A stretch of DNA of 64,000 bases from positions 1-64,000 of the forward strand of contig CAZKZI010000001.1 of NCBI GenBank assembly GCA_964557205.1, in the 5' to 3' direction. Made by a program: the position numbers and the translations under genes. The stretch is from JAQVQN01 sp964557205 (GTDB taxonomy: Bacteria > Verrucomicrobiota > Kiritimatiellia > RFP12 > UBA1067). The notes under the pieces were generated by a model. It did not search any database, was not told the DNA's origin, and was given only the letters and a program-made list of their open reading frames with translations. Below are positions 48,971-57,533 of the stretch, piece after piece (position 1 is the stretch's first letter; every line of letters starts with the position of its first letter).

Positions 48971-49165
48971 CTATTTAGCCTCCCGCTCGGCTTGCACCGT
49001 TTTCATACGCGCGATGTCACGACGCATCCCGCGCATAATGACAGGTTTGTCAACCGTGACGCCCGACCTGTGCCTGATGCGCATGTCGTTCAGTTCCTGC
49101 GACAACTCACGCTGCTTCAGTTCGAGCTCCTCGGCTCCTAATTCTCTCAAGTCTCTTGCTTTCAT
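48971..49165 (-). CDS. rpmC: 50S ribosomal protein L29
   Basis: A 64-residue two-helix protein near the peptide exit. It starts MKARDLRELGAEELELKQRELSQEL and has RIRHRSGVTVDKP and MRGMRRDIARMKT. The frame is open for 64 more codons upstream, but those overlap rplP and are not L29-like, so the ATG at 49165 is used. It begins 7 bases after the rplP stop. Confidence 0.94.
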   Translation of the reverse strand: MKARDLRELGAEELELKQRELSQELNDMRIRHRSGVTVDKPVIMRGMRRDIARMKTVQAEREAK

Positions 49166-49172
49166 CGTTACG

Positions 49173-49595
49173 TCAGGCCCCCGTTGCGTTACGCGCGACC
49201 AGCTTAGTCCTGATGCCGAGCTTCGTGTCAGCCAAACGCAGGCATTCACGGGCAACGGAATCCGGCACGCCGCCGATCTCGAACAATATCTTGCCGGGCA
49301 GAATAACAGCCACCCATAACTCAGGGTTGCCTTTGCCGCCACCCATACGAACTTCAATCGGTTTACGCGTGACCGGCTTGTCCGGGAATATGCGAATCCA
49401 TAGCTTGCCCTTACGCTTCATTTCACGATTGATCACAACACGACAGGCTTCAATCTGGGTGTTGGTAAGGAACCCGCGTCCCAGCGCCTTCAATCCAAAC
49501 TCGCCGTAGGCAAGCTGATCGCCTGAAGTCGCGAATCCCGAACGGTTGCCTTTAAACTGTTTGCGGTGTTTAACCCGCTTAGGCATTAGAGGCAT
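49173..49595 (-). CDS. rplP: 50S ribosomal protein L16
   Basis: A 140-residue protein near the A site of the 50S subunit. The start is MPLMPKRVKHRKQFKGNRSG, followed by FGEFGLKAL-like sequence, RVVINREMKRKGKLWIRIFPDKPVT and the conserved RMGGGKGNPELWVAVI. Its first 17 bases overlap the end of rpsC in another frame, a coupling seen in many S10 operons. Confidence 0.96.
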   Translation of the reverse strand: MPLMPKRVKHRKQFKGNRSGFATSGDQLAYGEFGLKALGRGFLTNTQIEACRVVINREMKRKGKLWIRIFPDKPVTRKPIEVRMGGGKGNPELWVAVILPGKILFEIGGVPDSVARECLRLADTKLGIRTKLVARNATGA

Positions 49596-50256
49596 CTTTT
49601 CTCCTCCTCTGGCCGCCGGAACGCACCGGCTGGAAATCGTCTTTCTTGCATATCCAAACCTTGACGCCGATCAATCCCGCAGTGGTGTGCGACTCCGCGA
49701 AACCGTAATCGATGTTGGCGCGCAACGTGTGCAACGGCACCTTGCCCTGCTTGCTCCACTCCACGCGCGAAATCTCGGCCCCGTTGATACGTCCGCTGCA
49801 GCGGATCTTGATGCCGTCCACGCCCATATCCATCGCGACCTTCTCGGCACGCTTCATGGCGCGTTTCAATGCCACACGTCGCTCGACCTGCTGCGCGATA
49901 CTTTCAGCCACCAGCTGTGCATTGGCATCCGGATCACGCACTTCCTGTATCTCAAGGTATATCTCTTTGCCGGTCTTCTTAGCCAACTCTTGACGAATGT
50001 TGTCCACATCCTGTCCCTTGCGCCCGATCACCACGCCTGGACGGGCGGTGAAAAGATTGATGCGCACGCGGTTTGCATAACGCTCGATCAGGATCTGTGT
50101 GATCGCTGCATTCTCGAGGCGTTTCTTAACCAGCTCACGAATCATCAGGTCTTCAGACAGCAGTTCGCCGAACTGCCGCTTGTTGGCATACCAACGGCTG
50201 CGCCACTGCTTGTCAACCGCGACCCGGAAACCAATCGGATTTACTTTCTGTCCCAA
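49579..50256 (-). CDS. rpsC: 30S ribosomal protein S3
   Basis: A 225-residue protein at the mRNA entry site. It opens MGQKVNPIGFRVAVDKQWRSRWYANK; the KH domain has ARPGVVIGRKGQDVDNIRQEL, and the C-terminal domain has GRINGAEISRVEWSKQGKVPLHTLRANIDYGF. It lies 29 bases after rplV in transcription order and overlaps rplP by 17 bases. Confidence 0.97.
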   Translation of the reverse strand: MGQKVNPIGFRVAVDKQWRSRWYANKRQFGELLSEDLMIRELVKKRLENAAITQILIERYANRVRINLFTARPGVVIGRKGQDVDNIRQELAKKTGKEIYLEIQEVRDPDANAQLVAESIAQQVERRVALKRAMKRAEKVAMDMGVDGIKIRCSGRINGAEISRVEWSKQGKVPLHTLRANIDYGFAESHTTAGLIGVKVWICKKDDFQPVRSGGQRRRKDASNA

Positions 50257-50285
50257 TGTTTTGCTCCTTTAAAAAGTCGCTGGCG

Positions 50286-50621
50286 TCACTGACCGTCGGT
50301 CAGTACCACCTTGCAATGACTCATCCTCTTGGCAATCGGACTCGCACTTCCGCGGGCACGTGGCCAGAAACGACGCATGCGCGTCCCCTCATCGAACACA
50401 CAAAGGCTCACCTTGAGTATGTCCACATCGAGGTTTGCGTTATTCCGCGCGTTCGCCACCGCCGACTTGAGCGTCTTGCTCAAAATCAGCGCAGCCTTGC
50501 GCGGACTGAATTCAACTACTTTCAGGGCTTCGTCCACTGGCAACCCCTGGCACTTGCGCGCCAATGGGCGGCCTTTCTGGGCCGACATCCTGACATTACG
50601 GGTAATTGCAGTCACTTCCAT
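50286..50621 (-). CDS. rplV: 50S ribosomal protein L22
   Basis: A 111-residue protein lining the peptide exit tunnel, where mutations give macrolide resistance in other bacteria. Conserved stretches are RNVRMSAQKGRPLARKCQGLPVDEAL, AALILSKTLKSAVANARNNANLD and the basic end MRRFWPRARGSASPIAKRMSH. It follows rpsS by 13 bases. Confidence 0.96.
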   Translation of the reverse strand: MEVTAITRNVRMSAQKGRPLARKCQGLPVDEALKVVEFSPRKAALILSKTLKSAVANARNNANLDVDILKVSLCVFDEGTRMRRFWPRARGSASPIAKRMSHCKVVLTDGQ

Positions 50622-50634
50622 TCTTCAGACTCCG

Positions 50635-50916
50635 TTATTTCGCGACCGCCTTGTCAGTGTGAACACCGTGAGATCTGAAAGAACGCGTCGGCGCAAACTC
50701 GCCCAGACGGTGCCCCACCATGTTCTCGGTGATGAAGATCGGCATATGCTGCTTGCCATTGTGTATGGCGAACGTATGCCCGACAAAATCCGGCAGAATC
50801 ATGGAACGGCGCGACCAAGTTTTGATCGGCTGCTTCCTGCCAGAGGCGTTCATTTTCTCGACTTTTTCGAGCAGGCTCTTCTGAACGTAAGGGCCTTTTT
50901 TAATAGACCTAGACAT
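50635..50916 (-). CDS. rpsS: 30S ribosomal protein S19
   Basis: A 93-residue head protein of the 30S subunit. It begins MSRSIKKGPYVQKSLLEKVEKMN and contains IKTWSRRSMILPDFVGHTFAIHNGKQHMPIFITENMVGHRLGEFAPTR, highly conserved in the family. Only three bases separate it from the rplB stop. Confidence 0.97.
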   Translation of the reverse strand: MSRSIKKGPYVQKSLLEKVEKMNASGRKQPIKTWSRRSMILPDFVGHTFAIHNGKQHMPIFITENMVGHRLGEFAPTRSFRSHGVHTDKAVAK

Positions 50917-50919
50917 GCT

Positions 50920-51744
50920 TTACTTTCTCCGCTTCAAGATGTACCTGCTGCTGGTCTTGCGGCGGCTACGTGTCTTGCCACCCTTAGCCAGCTTACCCCA
51001 AGGCGAACGAGGGTGATTACCGCCGGAAGTGCGGCCCTCACCACCACCCATCGGATGGTCAACCGGGTTCATCGCCACACCGCGCACGGTCGGACGGATA
51101 CCCAACCAGCGTTTGCGGCCGGCCTTGCCGAGTTTGATGCCACTCCACTCAGCGTTACCGACCTGTCCGACAGTCGCCATGCAGTTCGCGCGAACCAAGC
51201 GAATCTCGCCGGACGGCAGCTTCAACGTCACGAAGTCGCCGTCACGCGCCATCACTTGACAACTGTTGCCCGCCGACCGGGCCAGCTTGCCGCCCTTGCC
51301 GGGAACCATCTCAATATTGTGTACGTACAACCCCAGTGGTATCTGCGACAACGGCAGGGCGTTCCCCACACTGGGCTCAGCCTCCGGACCCGCGATCACA
51401 GCATCATTCACCTGTAATCCGGCCGGTGCCAGAATATAGCGCTTCTCGCCGTCCACATATTTCAGCAAAGCCAGGTTTGCAGAACGGTTGGGGTCGTAAG
51501 CGATCGCCTCCACACGCGCCGGAATGCCGATCTTGTCACGCCGGAAATCGACAATGCGATACCTGCGCTTAACGCCGCCGCCCCGGTGACGCACCGTGAT
51601 GCGCCCCCTGTTGTTACGGCCTGCGTTGTTCTTGCGCGCCTCGGTCAACCTCTTAAGAGGCTTGCCCTCGGTAATCTCTTCGAAGGTCGACGCAACCCGA
51701 TGCCGCAGACCTTCGCTTCTAGGTTTGAATGTCTTAAGCCCCAT
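50920..51744 (-). CDS. rplB: 50S ribosomal protein L2
   Basis: A 274-residue protein near the peptidyl transferase centre and essential for subunit joining. Key segments are NAGRNNRGRITVRHRGGGVKRRYRIVDFRRDK, EYIL-type strand KRYILAPAGL, and the conserved C-terminal region NPVDHPMGGGEGRTSGGNHPRSPWG with the invariant histidine in NPVDH. It follows rplW by 24 bases. Confidence 0.97.
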   Translation of the reverse strand: MGLKTFKPRSEGLRHRVASTFEEITEGKPLKRLTEARKNNAGRNNRGRITVRHRGGGVKRRYRIVDFRRDKIGIPARVEAIAYDPNRSANLALLKYVDGEKRYILAPAGLQVNDAVIAGPEAEPSVGNALPLSQIPLGLYVHNIEMVPGKGGKLARSAGNSCQVMARDGDFVTLKLPSGEIRLVRANCMATVGQVGNAEWSGIKLGKAGRKRWLGIRPTVRGVAMNPVDHPMGGGEGRTSGGNHPRSPWGKLAKGGKTRSRRKTSSRYILKRRK

Positions 51745-51768
51745 GGCTAGTTATCCTCTCCGGCGGCT

Positions 51769-52047
51769 TTAGATTATCTCTATGCGCTCGCCCGCTTTGA
51801 CCGTGATGATCGCGCGCTTCCATGAAGGATCGCGCACCACACGGCGATTGCGCAACGTCCGCAAAACGCCCTTGTAATTCTGGGTTCTGACACCCAACAC
51901 ATGTACGCCGAACTGCTCTTCAACAGCCTTCTTGATCTCGATCTTGTTGGCAGCATGTGCAACCTCCAGCATGTACCTGTTTTCACAGGCCAGCCGCGTA
52001 CCCTTTTCAGTGATCTGCACCCTGCGGATTATCCCGGCGTGTTTCAT
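51769..52047 (-). CDS. rplW: 50S ribosomal protein L23
   Basis: A 92-residue protein at the tunnel exit that docks trigger factor and SRP. It contains IIRRVQITEKGTRL, the family helix AANKIEIKKAVEEQFGVHVLGVRT and a C-terminal strand WKRAIITVKAGERIEII. Its ATG overlaps the rplD stop by four bases. Confidence 0.95.
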   Translation of the reverse strand: MKHAGIIRRVQITEKGTRLACENRYMLEVAHAANKIEIKKAVEEQFGVHVLGVRTQNYKGVLRTLRNRRVVRDPSWKRAIITVKAGERIEII

Positions 52048-52694
52048 GCGCCCACCTCCGTAGATTTGCCCTTCTGCATGCGCTTCTGCAATGCCTCGAA
52101 GCCTGCCCGTGTCGCCACCAGCGACCGGTACCGCAACAGCGAATAAACGTCAACTTCAGCCGCACTGACAACCTCGACCTTGGGCAAATTGCGCGCCGCC
52201 AGCATCACTTTATCCTCATGCTGGTCCAACACGATTAAAGTTGAGGCTTCCGCACCCAGCTTCTTCAAGAGATCCTTGATCAGCTTGGTCCTGGGCTCCG
52301 CCAAGTCGAATCGCTCGATGACCGTCAACTGACCGCCCGCGATCTTCTCGCTCAACGCTCGGTCAAAAGCCAACTGCCGTACCTTGCGGTTGATCTTCTG
52401 TGTGAAATCACGCGGCTTGGGACCGAATGCCACACCGCCGCCGCGCCACACCGGGCTCTGACGGAGACCGGCTCGAGCCCGTCCCGTGCCCTTCTGCCGC
52501 CACGGCTTCTTGTTGCTTCCCGCGACCTCGCCCTTGCTCAGGGTCGATGCCGAACCGGCACGGCTAGCGTTCCGAATCGCCACCACCGTGTCTTTCACGG
52601 CCTGCTCGCCCTTGTCGAGCACCAGCATATCGTCCGCGACAGCTATCTCGCCCGCGGCATCTCCTGCCGGATTAAAAACCTTGATAGCACTCAT
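52044..52694 (-). CDS. rplD: 50S ribosomal protein L4
   Basis: A 216-residue protein whose extended loop reaches the exit tunnel. The loop reads NASRAGSASTLSKGEVAGSNKKPWRQKGTGRARAGLRQSPVWRGGGVAFGPKPRDF, strongly conserved. In gamma-proteobacteria L4 represses this operon; whether this holds here is unknown. It overlaps rplW by four bases. Confidence 0.96.
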   Translation of the reverse strand: MSAIKVFNPAGDAAGEIAVADDMLVLDKGEQAVKDTVVAIRNASRAGSASTLSKGEVAGSNKKPWRQKGTGRARAGLRQSPVWRGGGVAFGPKPRDFTQKINRKVRQLAFDRALSEKIAGGQLTVIERFDLAEPRTKLIKDLLKKLGAEASTLIVLDQHEDKVMLAARNLPKVEVVSAAEVDVYSLLRYRSLVATRAGFEALQKRMQKGKSTEVGA

Positions 52695-52708
52695 CGGTTC
52701 TCCAACCC

Positions 52709-53335
52709 CTATTTCTTCAGGGCTTTCCTGATAATGACAACGCCGTTCTTCGGTCCCGGAACCGAGCCGCGCACCAGAAGCAGATTCTCCTCGCCGCGCA
52801 CCTGGGCAACCGCCAAATTGCGTCCCTTCCGGTTAACCGCGCCCATGTGACCCGGCATCCGCTTACCTTTCTCAACCCAACCCGGAAGATCACACGCGCC
52901 GATCGAACCGATGCGGTGCTTCGAGTGTCCGCCATGCGTGTGCGCGCCGCCGCCGATGCGGTAGCGGCGTATAACGCCCGCGAAACCGCGTCCTTTGGTG
53001 ACGCCCGACACGTCGACGTATTTAACGCCGTCAAAAATGTTCACCGTGACTGTATCGCCAGCCTTGATCTCCTCGCCGTCGCCCCGACCAAACTCTTTGG
53101 TCACGCGGCAAGGCGTCACGCCCGCAAGCTCGAATCGCTTGGCCTGCGCCTTGGAAAGACGCGAAGCCCTCTGCTCCTCGAAGCCTAGCTGCACGGCACT
53201 GTACCCATCAGTTTCAGGATTCTTCACCTGAACCACCGGACACGGCCCCGCCTCTATAACAGTCACCGCAACCCTACGCCCCTGATCATCATAGATCTGG
53301 GTCATACCTATTTTTCTGCCGATTAAGCCTTCCAT
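52709..53335 (-). CDS. rplC: 50S ribosomal protein L3
   Basis: A 208-residue early-assembly 50S protein. It begins MEGLIGRKIGMTQIYDDQGRRVAVTVIEAGPCPVVQVK, has the family signature DVSGVTKGRGFAGVIRRYRIGGGAHTHGGHSKHRIGSIG and GHMGAVNRKGRNLAVAQV, and contacts the peptidyl transferase centre. It follows rpsJ by 13 bases. Confidence 0.97.
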   Translation of the reverse strand: MEGLIGRKIGMTQIYDDQGRRVAVTVIEAGPCPVVQVKNPETDGYSAVQLGFEEQRASRLSKAQAKRFELAGVTPCRVTKEFGRGDGEEIKAGDTVTVNIFDGVKYVDVSGVTKGRGFAGVIRRYRIGGGAHTHGGHSKHRIGSIGACDLPGWVEKGKRMPGHMGAVNRKGRNLAVAQVRGEENLLLVRGSVPGPKNGVVIIRKALKK

Positions 53336-53348
53336 GGTGTCACCGTCC

Positions 53349-53657
53349 TTAAACCCGAATTGTGATATCCACGCCAGCAGGCAGGTTCAACTTCTTGAGC
53401 TCGTCGACGGTTTTGGCCGTCGGCCCTACAATATCCAGCAGCCGTTTGTGCGTGCGCATCTCGAACTGATCCATGGACTTTTTGTCCACGTGCGGACTCC
53501 GGTTCACCGTGAAACGCTCAATCCTCGTCGGCAGAGGAATGGGTCCCACAACCTGTGCTCCGGTGCCACGGGCCGTGTCGATTATATCGCTCACCGCCTG
53601 ATCCAGCACCCTGTGATCGTACGCTTGCAAACGTATGCGTATACGCTGACTTTGCAT
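53349..53657 (-). CDS. rpsJ: 30S ribosomal protein S10
   Basis: A 102-residue 30S head protein that elsewhere also works in NusB-linked antitermination. It begins MQSQRIRIRLQAYDHRVLDQAV and contains GPIPLPTRIERFTVNRSPHVDKKSMDQFEMRTHKRL. It starts 7 bases after the fusA stop; the tuf gene, often found between them, is absent. Confidence 0.97.
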   Translation of the reverse strand: MQSQRIRIRLQAYDHRVLDQAVSDIIDTARGTGAQVVGPIPLPTRIERFTVNRSPHVDKKSMDQFEMRTHKRLLDIVGPTAKTVDELKKLNLPAGVDITIRV

Positions 53658-53664
53658 TCTAACG

Positions 53665-55803
53665 TTACCTGTTCAGTAGTTGTTCTCTAACCGTCCGCGG
53701 CACCACCGCAAATTTGCCCGGTTCCATCGTGTAACCGGCCCGGCCGCGTGAAAGCGACCGGATTGCGGTTGAATACCCGAATAGTTCTGCCAACGGCACA
53801 AGCGCGCGCACGATCTGCATGTCTCCACGCGTCGTCATATCACGCACCGAACCGCGGCGGCCGTTAATGTCCCCCATGATGTCGCCGACATAATCGGCAG
53901 GCGTCACGATGTCGAGAGACATGATCGGCTCCAGCAATTCCGGCGCCGCGGCCAGAGCCGCTTCGCGGAATCCCATCACGGCCGCGGTTCTGAAAGCCAC
54001 GTCTGTCGCCGTCTCCTCATCCATAAACACGGCATCAGTGACCTTCGCCAGCACGTCCTTCATAGGGTAGCGCGCCAAGACTCCAGTCAAAATGCCGTCC
54101 GTCAATCCCTGCTCTATGCAGTCGGCCAGTTTCTCGTCCGGCAACTTGCGCCTTACGCTGGAGGATATCTCCACCGCATAGCCTTCGCCACGCTCCCGAG
54201 GAACCACCTCTACCGTCAGTTGCGCGTAATGCCGCTTCCCGCCCAGTTCGCGATCGAAGAGATATGTGCTCTTCGACGACGCTGTGACGGTCTCGTAATA
54301 CGACACCATCGGACGGCCGGTGTTGGCCTCGCATTTGAACTCTCGGCGCAGGCGATCCACCAGTATCTCCAGATGTAACTCACCCATGCCGCTCAAAATC
54401 GTCTGTCCCGTCTCTGCGTCAACACGCACCTGACAGGTCGGATCCTCTGCACCCAGCAACACTATCGACTCCTCGAGTCTTTCCTTGTCGGCGCGCGATT
54501 TGGGCTCTATCGCCATGAACATCACCGGCTCCGGCACCGTGATGCGTTCCAGATATACCGGCTGGTGCTCCGCGCAGAGAGTGTCGCCCGTGGTCGATTC
54601 TTTAAGGCCTACAACCGCTCCGATCTCTCCCGCTCCCAGCTCTTCCACTTCGGTCTGCTCATCCGCGAAAAGACGCACAATTTTCAACACGCGCTCACGC
54701 TTGCGGCTACGCGGGTTGAAAACGTTCTGCCCCTTCTTGACCACGCCGGAATAAACACGCACAAAAAACAGCCGGCCTACATAAGCGTCAGACGCGATTT
54801 TGAAGACCAGCGCCGTCAAAGGCGCCGACACACTGTGTTCGCGTGTCACCTTCTGCTCGCTCTTCAAATCAGTCGCTTCTACCGGCGGCCGGTCCAACGG
54901 CGTCGGCAGATACCAGACCACTGCGTCCAGCAACGGCTGCACACCCTTGTTCCGCAAAGACGATCCGCACAAAACCGGCACCAGCCTGCAGGCGATCACC
55001 GAACGCCGTAACGAGGCACGCAAAATATCCGCGGAAAGCTCCGGATTATCGAAATAGTCATCAACCAGCAATTCGTCAGCCTCAGCCGCCTTCTCGCACA
55101 ATTTCGCACGGGCAGCCTTTGCCGCTTCTTTCAGCTCGTCCGGAATCTCAAACTCCCGCACCTCGCGCCCTTCGCTACCATCGTCAAACGCCAAAGCCTT
55201 CATCTCCAGCAAGTCGATCACGCCTCTAAAGGTCTCAGCCTGTCCGATCGGTATCTGAAGGCACACCGGATTGGCCTTCAACTTCGATCGTATTTCAGAC
55301 ACACATGCGTCGAAATCAGCCCCCATCCGATCCATCTTGTTGACGAAAGCTAGGCGCGGAACACCGTAACGGTCCGCCTGACGCCAAACCGTCTCGGACT
55401 GCGGCTGCACTCCGCCCACGGCACAAAAAACGCCCACGGCGCCATCCAACACGCGCAATGAGCGTTCAACTTCTATCGTAAAATCAACATGCCCTGGCGT
55501 GTCTATCAGGTTTATACGCACGTTCCGCCAGACACAGGTTATCGCGGCGCTGGTAATCGTGATTCCGCGCTCGCGCTCTTGTAGCATCCAGTCGGTGACA
55601 GTGTTGCCTTCGTCCACGTTTCCGAGACGGTGCGTGCGCCCGGCATAGAAAAGAATACGCTCGGTCGTTGTGGTCTTGCCCGCATCAATGTGGGCCATAA
55701 TGCCGATGTTGCGTACTTCGCAAAGCGATACCGTACCGCCCGCCGGAACTTGCCCGGACGCAGTCGAACCACATTTATCTGCCTTGCTTTCCAAGACGCT
55801 CAC
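53665..55803 (-). CDS. fusA: Translation elongation factor G
   Basis: A 712-residue GTPase that moves tRNAs and mRNA through the ribosome. G1 is AHIDAGKTTTTERILFYAG, G2 region GITITSAAITC, G3 DTPGHVDF and G4 NKMDRMGADF; domain IV/V segments such as GMGELHLEILVDRL follow. It starts at a GTG with about 25 extra N-terminal residues before VRNIGIMAHIDAGK. Position between rpsG and rpsJ (str operon) supports the housekeeping role, though several EF-G types coexist in some phyla and this could be one of them. Confidence 0.94.
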   Translation of the reverse strand: MSVLESKADKCGSTASGQVPAGGTVSLCEVRNIGIMAHIDAGKTTTTERILFYAGRTHRLGNVDEGNTVTDWMLQERERGITITSAAITCVWRNVRINLIDTPGHVDFTIEVERSLRVLDGAVGVFCAVGGVQPQSETVWRQADRYGVPRLAFVNKMDRMGADFDACVSEIRSKLKANPVCLQIPIGQAETFRGVIDLLEMKALAFDDGSEGREVREFEIPDELKEAAKAARAKLCEKAAEADELLVDDYFDNPELSADILRASLRRSVIACRLVPVLCGSSLRNKGVQPLLDAVVWYLPTPLDRPPVEATDLKSEQKVTREHSVSAPLTALVFKIASDAYVGRLFFVRVYSGVVKKGQNVFNPRSRKRERVLKIVRLFADEQTEVEELGAGEIGAVVGLKESTTGDTLCAEHQPVYLERITVPEPVMFMAIEPKSRADKERLEESIVLLGAEDPTCQVRVDAETGQTILSGMGELHLEILVDRLRREFKCEANTGRPMVSYYETVTASSKSTYLFDRELGGKRHYAQLTVEVVPRERGEGYAVEISSSVRRKLPDEKLADCIEQGLTDGILTGVLARYPMKDVLAKVTDAVFMDEETATDVAFRTAAVMGFREAALAAAPELLEPIMSLDIVTPADYVGDIMGDINGRRGSVRDMTTRGDMQIVRALVPLAELFGYSTAIRSLSRGRAGYTMEPGKFAVVPRTVREQLLNR

Positions 55804-55867
55804 CCTTCACCCTGATTTTTCAAAGAACAGCGGATGGTTCGGCAATTTGCCGACTTATCCAAAATAA

Positions 55868-55889
55868 GGGCAGACACTGAGGCCTGCCC
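55868..55889. repeat. Short inverted repeat GGGCAG...CTGCCC in the rpsG-fusA gap
   Basis: GGGCAG (55868-55873) and CTGCCC (55884-55889) pair around a 10-base loop in the 92-base gap between rpsG and fusA. On the minus strand it reads TAGGGGCAGGCCTCAGTGTC and onward. From memory this resembles an interspersed repeat of environmental bacteria. It shows no terminator T-run, and the fusA gene presumably is reached by read-through. Confidence 0.5.
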
Positions 55890-55895
55890 CTACGA

Positions 55896-56366
55896 TTACC
55901 ACGCGTAATGAGCGAAAGCCTTGTTGGCTTGCGCCATCTTGTGCGTATCATCTCGCTTCTTGATCACATTTCCTTGATTGTTATATGCATCGATCAATTC
56001 TAATGCCACTGCCTTGGGCATAGCTGTGCCGCGTCGCGAACTGGCGCAAGTTGCCATCCACCGAAGCGCCAGCGACAATTGGCGCGCCGGCCTGATCTCC
56101 ACCGGAACCGGATAGGTAGTGCCGCCGACGCGGCGTGACTTAACTTCCACCTTTGGCTTCATGTTGGCGATCGCCGTGTCCATAACCTCGACCGGGTCTT
56201 TGCCGGTTTTCTCACGCAACTCTTCAATCGCCCCATACACGATCCGCTCCGCCGTAGTCTTCTTGCCGCTCTTCATCAAAGCGCGCACAACCCGGGCAAC
56301 CAACTCGCTGTTGAATTTGGGATCCGCCGGATGCGCCCGTTTAACTGCTCTACGCCGTCTTGCCAT
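55896..56366 (-). CDS. rpsG: 30S ribosomal protein S7
   Basis: A 156-residue primary 16S rRNA-binding protein of the 30S head. It begins MARRRRAVKRAHPADPKFNSELVARVVRALMKSGKKTTAERIVYGA and contains VEVKSRRVGGTTYPVPVEIRPARQLSLALRWM; the end reads DDTHKMAQANKAFAHYAW. It follows rpsL by 21 bases. Confidence 0.97.
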   Translation of the reverse strand: MARRRRAVKRAHPADPKFNSELVARVVRALMKSGKKTTAERIVYGAIEELREKTGKDPVEVMDTAIANMKPKVEVKSRRVGGTTYPVPVEIRPARQLSLALRWMATCASSRRGTAMPKAVALELIDAYNNQGNVIKKRDDTHKMAQANKAFAHYAW

Positions 56367-56387
56367 ATTGTTTAGCTCCGCCCGTCT

Positions 56388-56768
56388 CTATTCAGACTTC
56401 TTTTGACGCTTCATGCCGTACTTTGAACGGCTACGTTTACGCCCGGACACGCCCAGACTGTCAAGGCATCCGCGCACGATGTGATAACGCACACCCGGAA
56501 GATCCTTGATACGTCCGCCACGCACCAGAACAACACTGTGCTCTTGCAGATTGTGCCCCTCACCGGGAATGTAGGCCGACACCTCGTAACCCGTCGTCAA
56601 ACGCACACGCGCTACCTTGCGCAACGCCGAATTAGGCTTCTTGGGTGTCTGGGTTTTAACGACAAGGCATACGCCACGACGCTGCGGACACGCTTCGAGC
56701 GCGGGCGACTTGCTCTTCTTGCGCATCGGGGTACGTCCCTTGCGCACTAACTGGTTAATCGTCGGCAT
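56388..56768 (-). CDS. rpsL: 30S ribosomal protein S12
   Basis: A 126-residue decoding-centre protein. It begins MPTINQLVRKGR and carries the conserved TPKKPNSALRKVARVRLT and GGRIKDLPGVRYHIVRG loops, in which streptomycin-resistance mutations occur in other bacteria; both conserved lysines (TPKKPNS, GRIKDL) are the wild-type residues. It is the first gene of the str-S10-spc run, with a candidate promoter in the 158-base gap to recR. Confidence 0.97.
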   Translation of the reverse strand: MPTINQLVRKGRTPMRKKSKSPALEACPQRRGVCLVVKTQTPKKPNSALRKVARVRLTTGYEVSAYIPGEGHNLQEHSVVLVRGGRIKDLPGVRYHIVRGCLDSLGVSGRKRSRSKYGMKRQKKSE

Positions 56769-56807
56769 CTAATTTTTACCCTTCCAATTGGTAATAAATG
56801 GATAGAT

Positions 56808-56837
56808 AAGTTAGCACATGAGGCTTGTCGTAAGCAA
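56808..56837 (-). promoter_or_regulatory. Possible promoter of the ribosomal operon
   Basis: On the minus strand TTGCTT (56837-56832), an 18-base spacer and TAACTT (56813-56808) lie about 40 bases before the rpsL start. The match is moderate. The gap is AT-rich compared with its surroundings, which fits a promoter for the long ribosomal operon. Confidence 0.4.
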
Positions 56838-56926
56838 GCGTGGATTTAAACAATTTGAATATTTTTTTAAAGCGCACAAAAGCGCATCTCTGCACCGTAC
56901 TTGAGCCGTCCATATACCCGCTTAAG

Positions 56927-57526
56927 CTAATCGCACTCGACACGCCCTTTGATCGCGCGCTTCAGGGTCAACGGATCGGAGTAACCTACCCCGCTATCTG
57001 CCGGCAGGCCGAATGCCAAACGCGTCACGCGCGCCCCACTGCCCTTCAGCAGCTCTCCGACATAACCGGCCGTGGCATCACCCTCCATGTCCGTGCTCAG
57101 CGCCAGCAGCACTTCGCGAACACCACCCCGCGCCAAGCGGTCCGTCAACGCCTGCAACCGCAAATCGCCAGGTCCGATCTGCCGCGCCGATGACAGCTTG
57201 CCGAGCAACGCATGATAACGGCCTCTGAAGCCGCCTGATCGCTCAATGGCAAAAATGTCCGAGGGCTCTTCAACCACGCACAGTAACGCGCCGTCCCTGG
57301 ATACGTCTGAACACAGAGCGCAAGGATCGCGGTCAACCGATGTGAAACCTCCGCAGACTGAACAGCAGCAGACCGACTCGCGGGCTTCACGCAACGCCAA
57401 GATCAACCCGTCCATCACCGTGTCCGGCCTGCGCAACAACGCCAGTGCCGCACGTTCCGCAGATCGGCGCCCGAGCCCCGGCAGCTTGGACAACGCGCGT
57501 ATAAGGCTGTCAACCTGCTGGATCAT
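56927..57526 (-). CDS. recR: Recombination protein RecR
   Basis: A 199-residue protein that works with RecO to load RecA at gaps. It has the helix-hairpin-helix start LIRALSKLPGLGRRSAERAALALL, a C4 zinc finger (CCCSVCGGF ... DPCALCSD), the Toprim domain LLCVVEEPSDIFAIERSGGFRGRYHALLGKLS and a Walker-like GVGYSDPLTLKRAIKGR end. RBS GGAGG precedes it inside the end of ybaB; the two genes are commonly paired. Confidence 0.95.
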   Translation of the reverse strand: MIQQVDSLIRALSKLPGLGRRSAERAALALLRRPDTVMDGLILALREARESVCCCSVCGGFTSVDRDPCALCSDVSRDGALLCVVEEPSDIFAIERSGGFRGRYHALLGKLSSARQIGPGDLRLQALTDRLARGGVREVLLALSTDMEGDATAGYVGELLKGSGARVTRLAFGLPADSGVGYSDPLTLKRAIKGRVECD

Positions 57527-57533
57527 GTCAACT

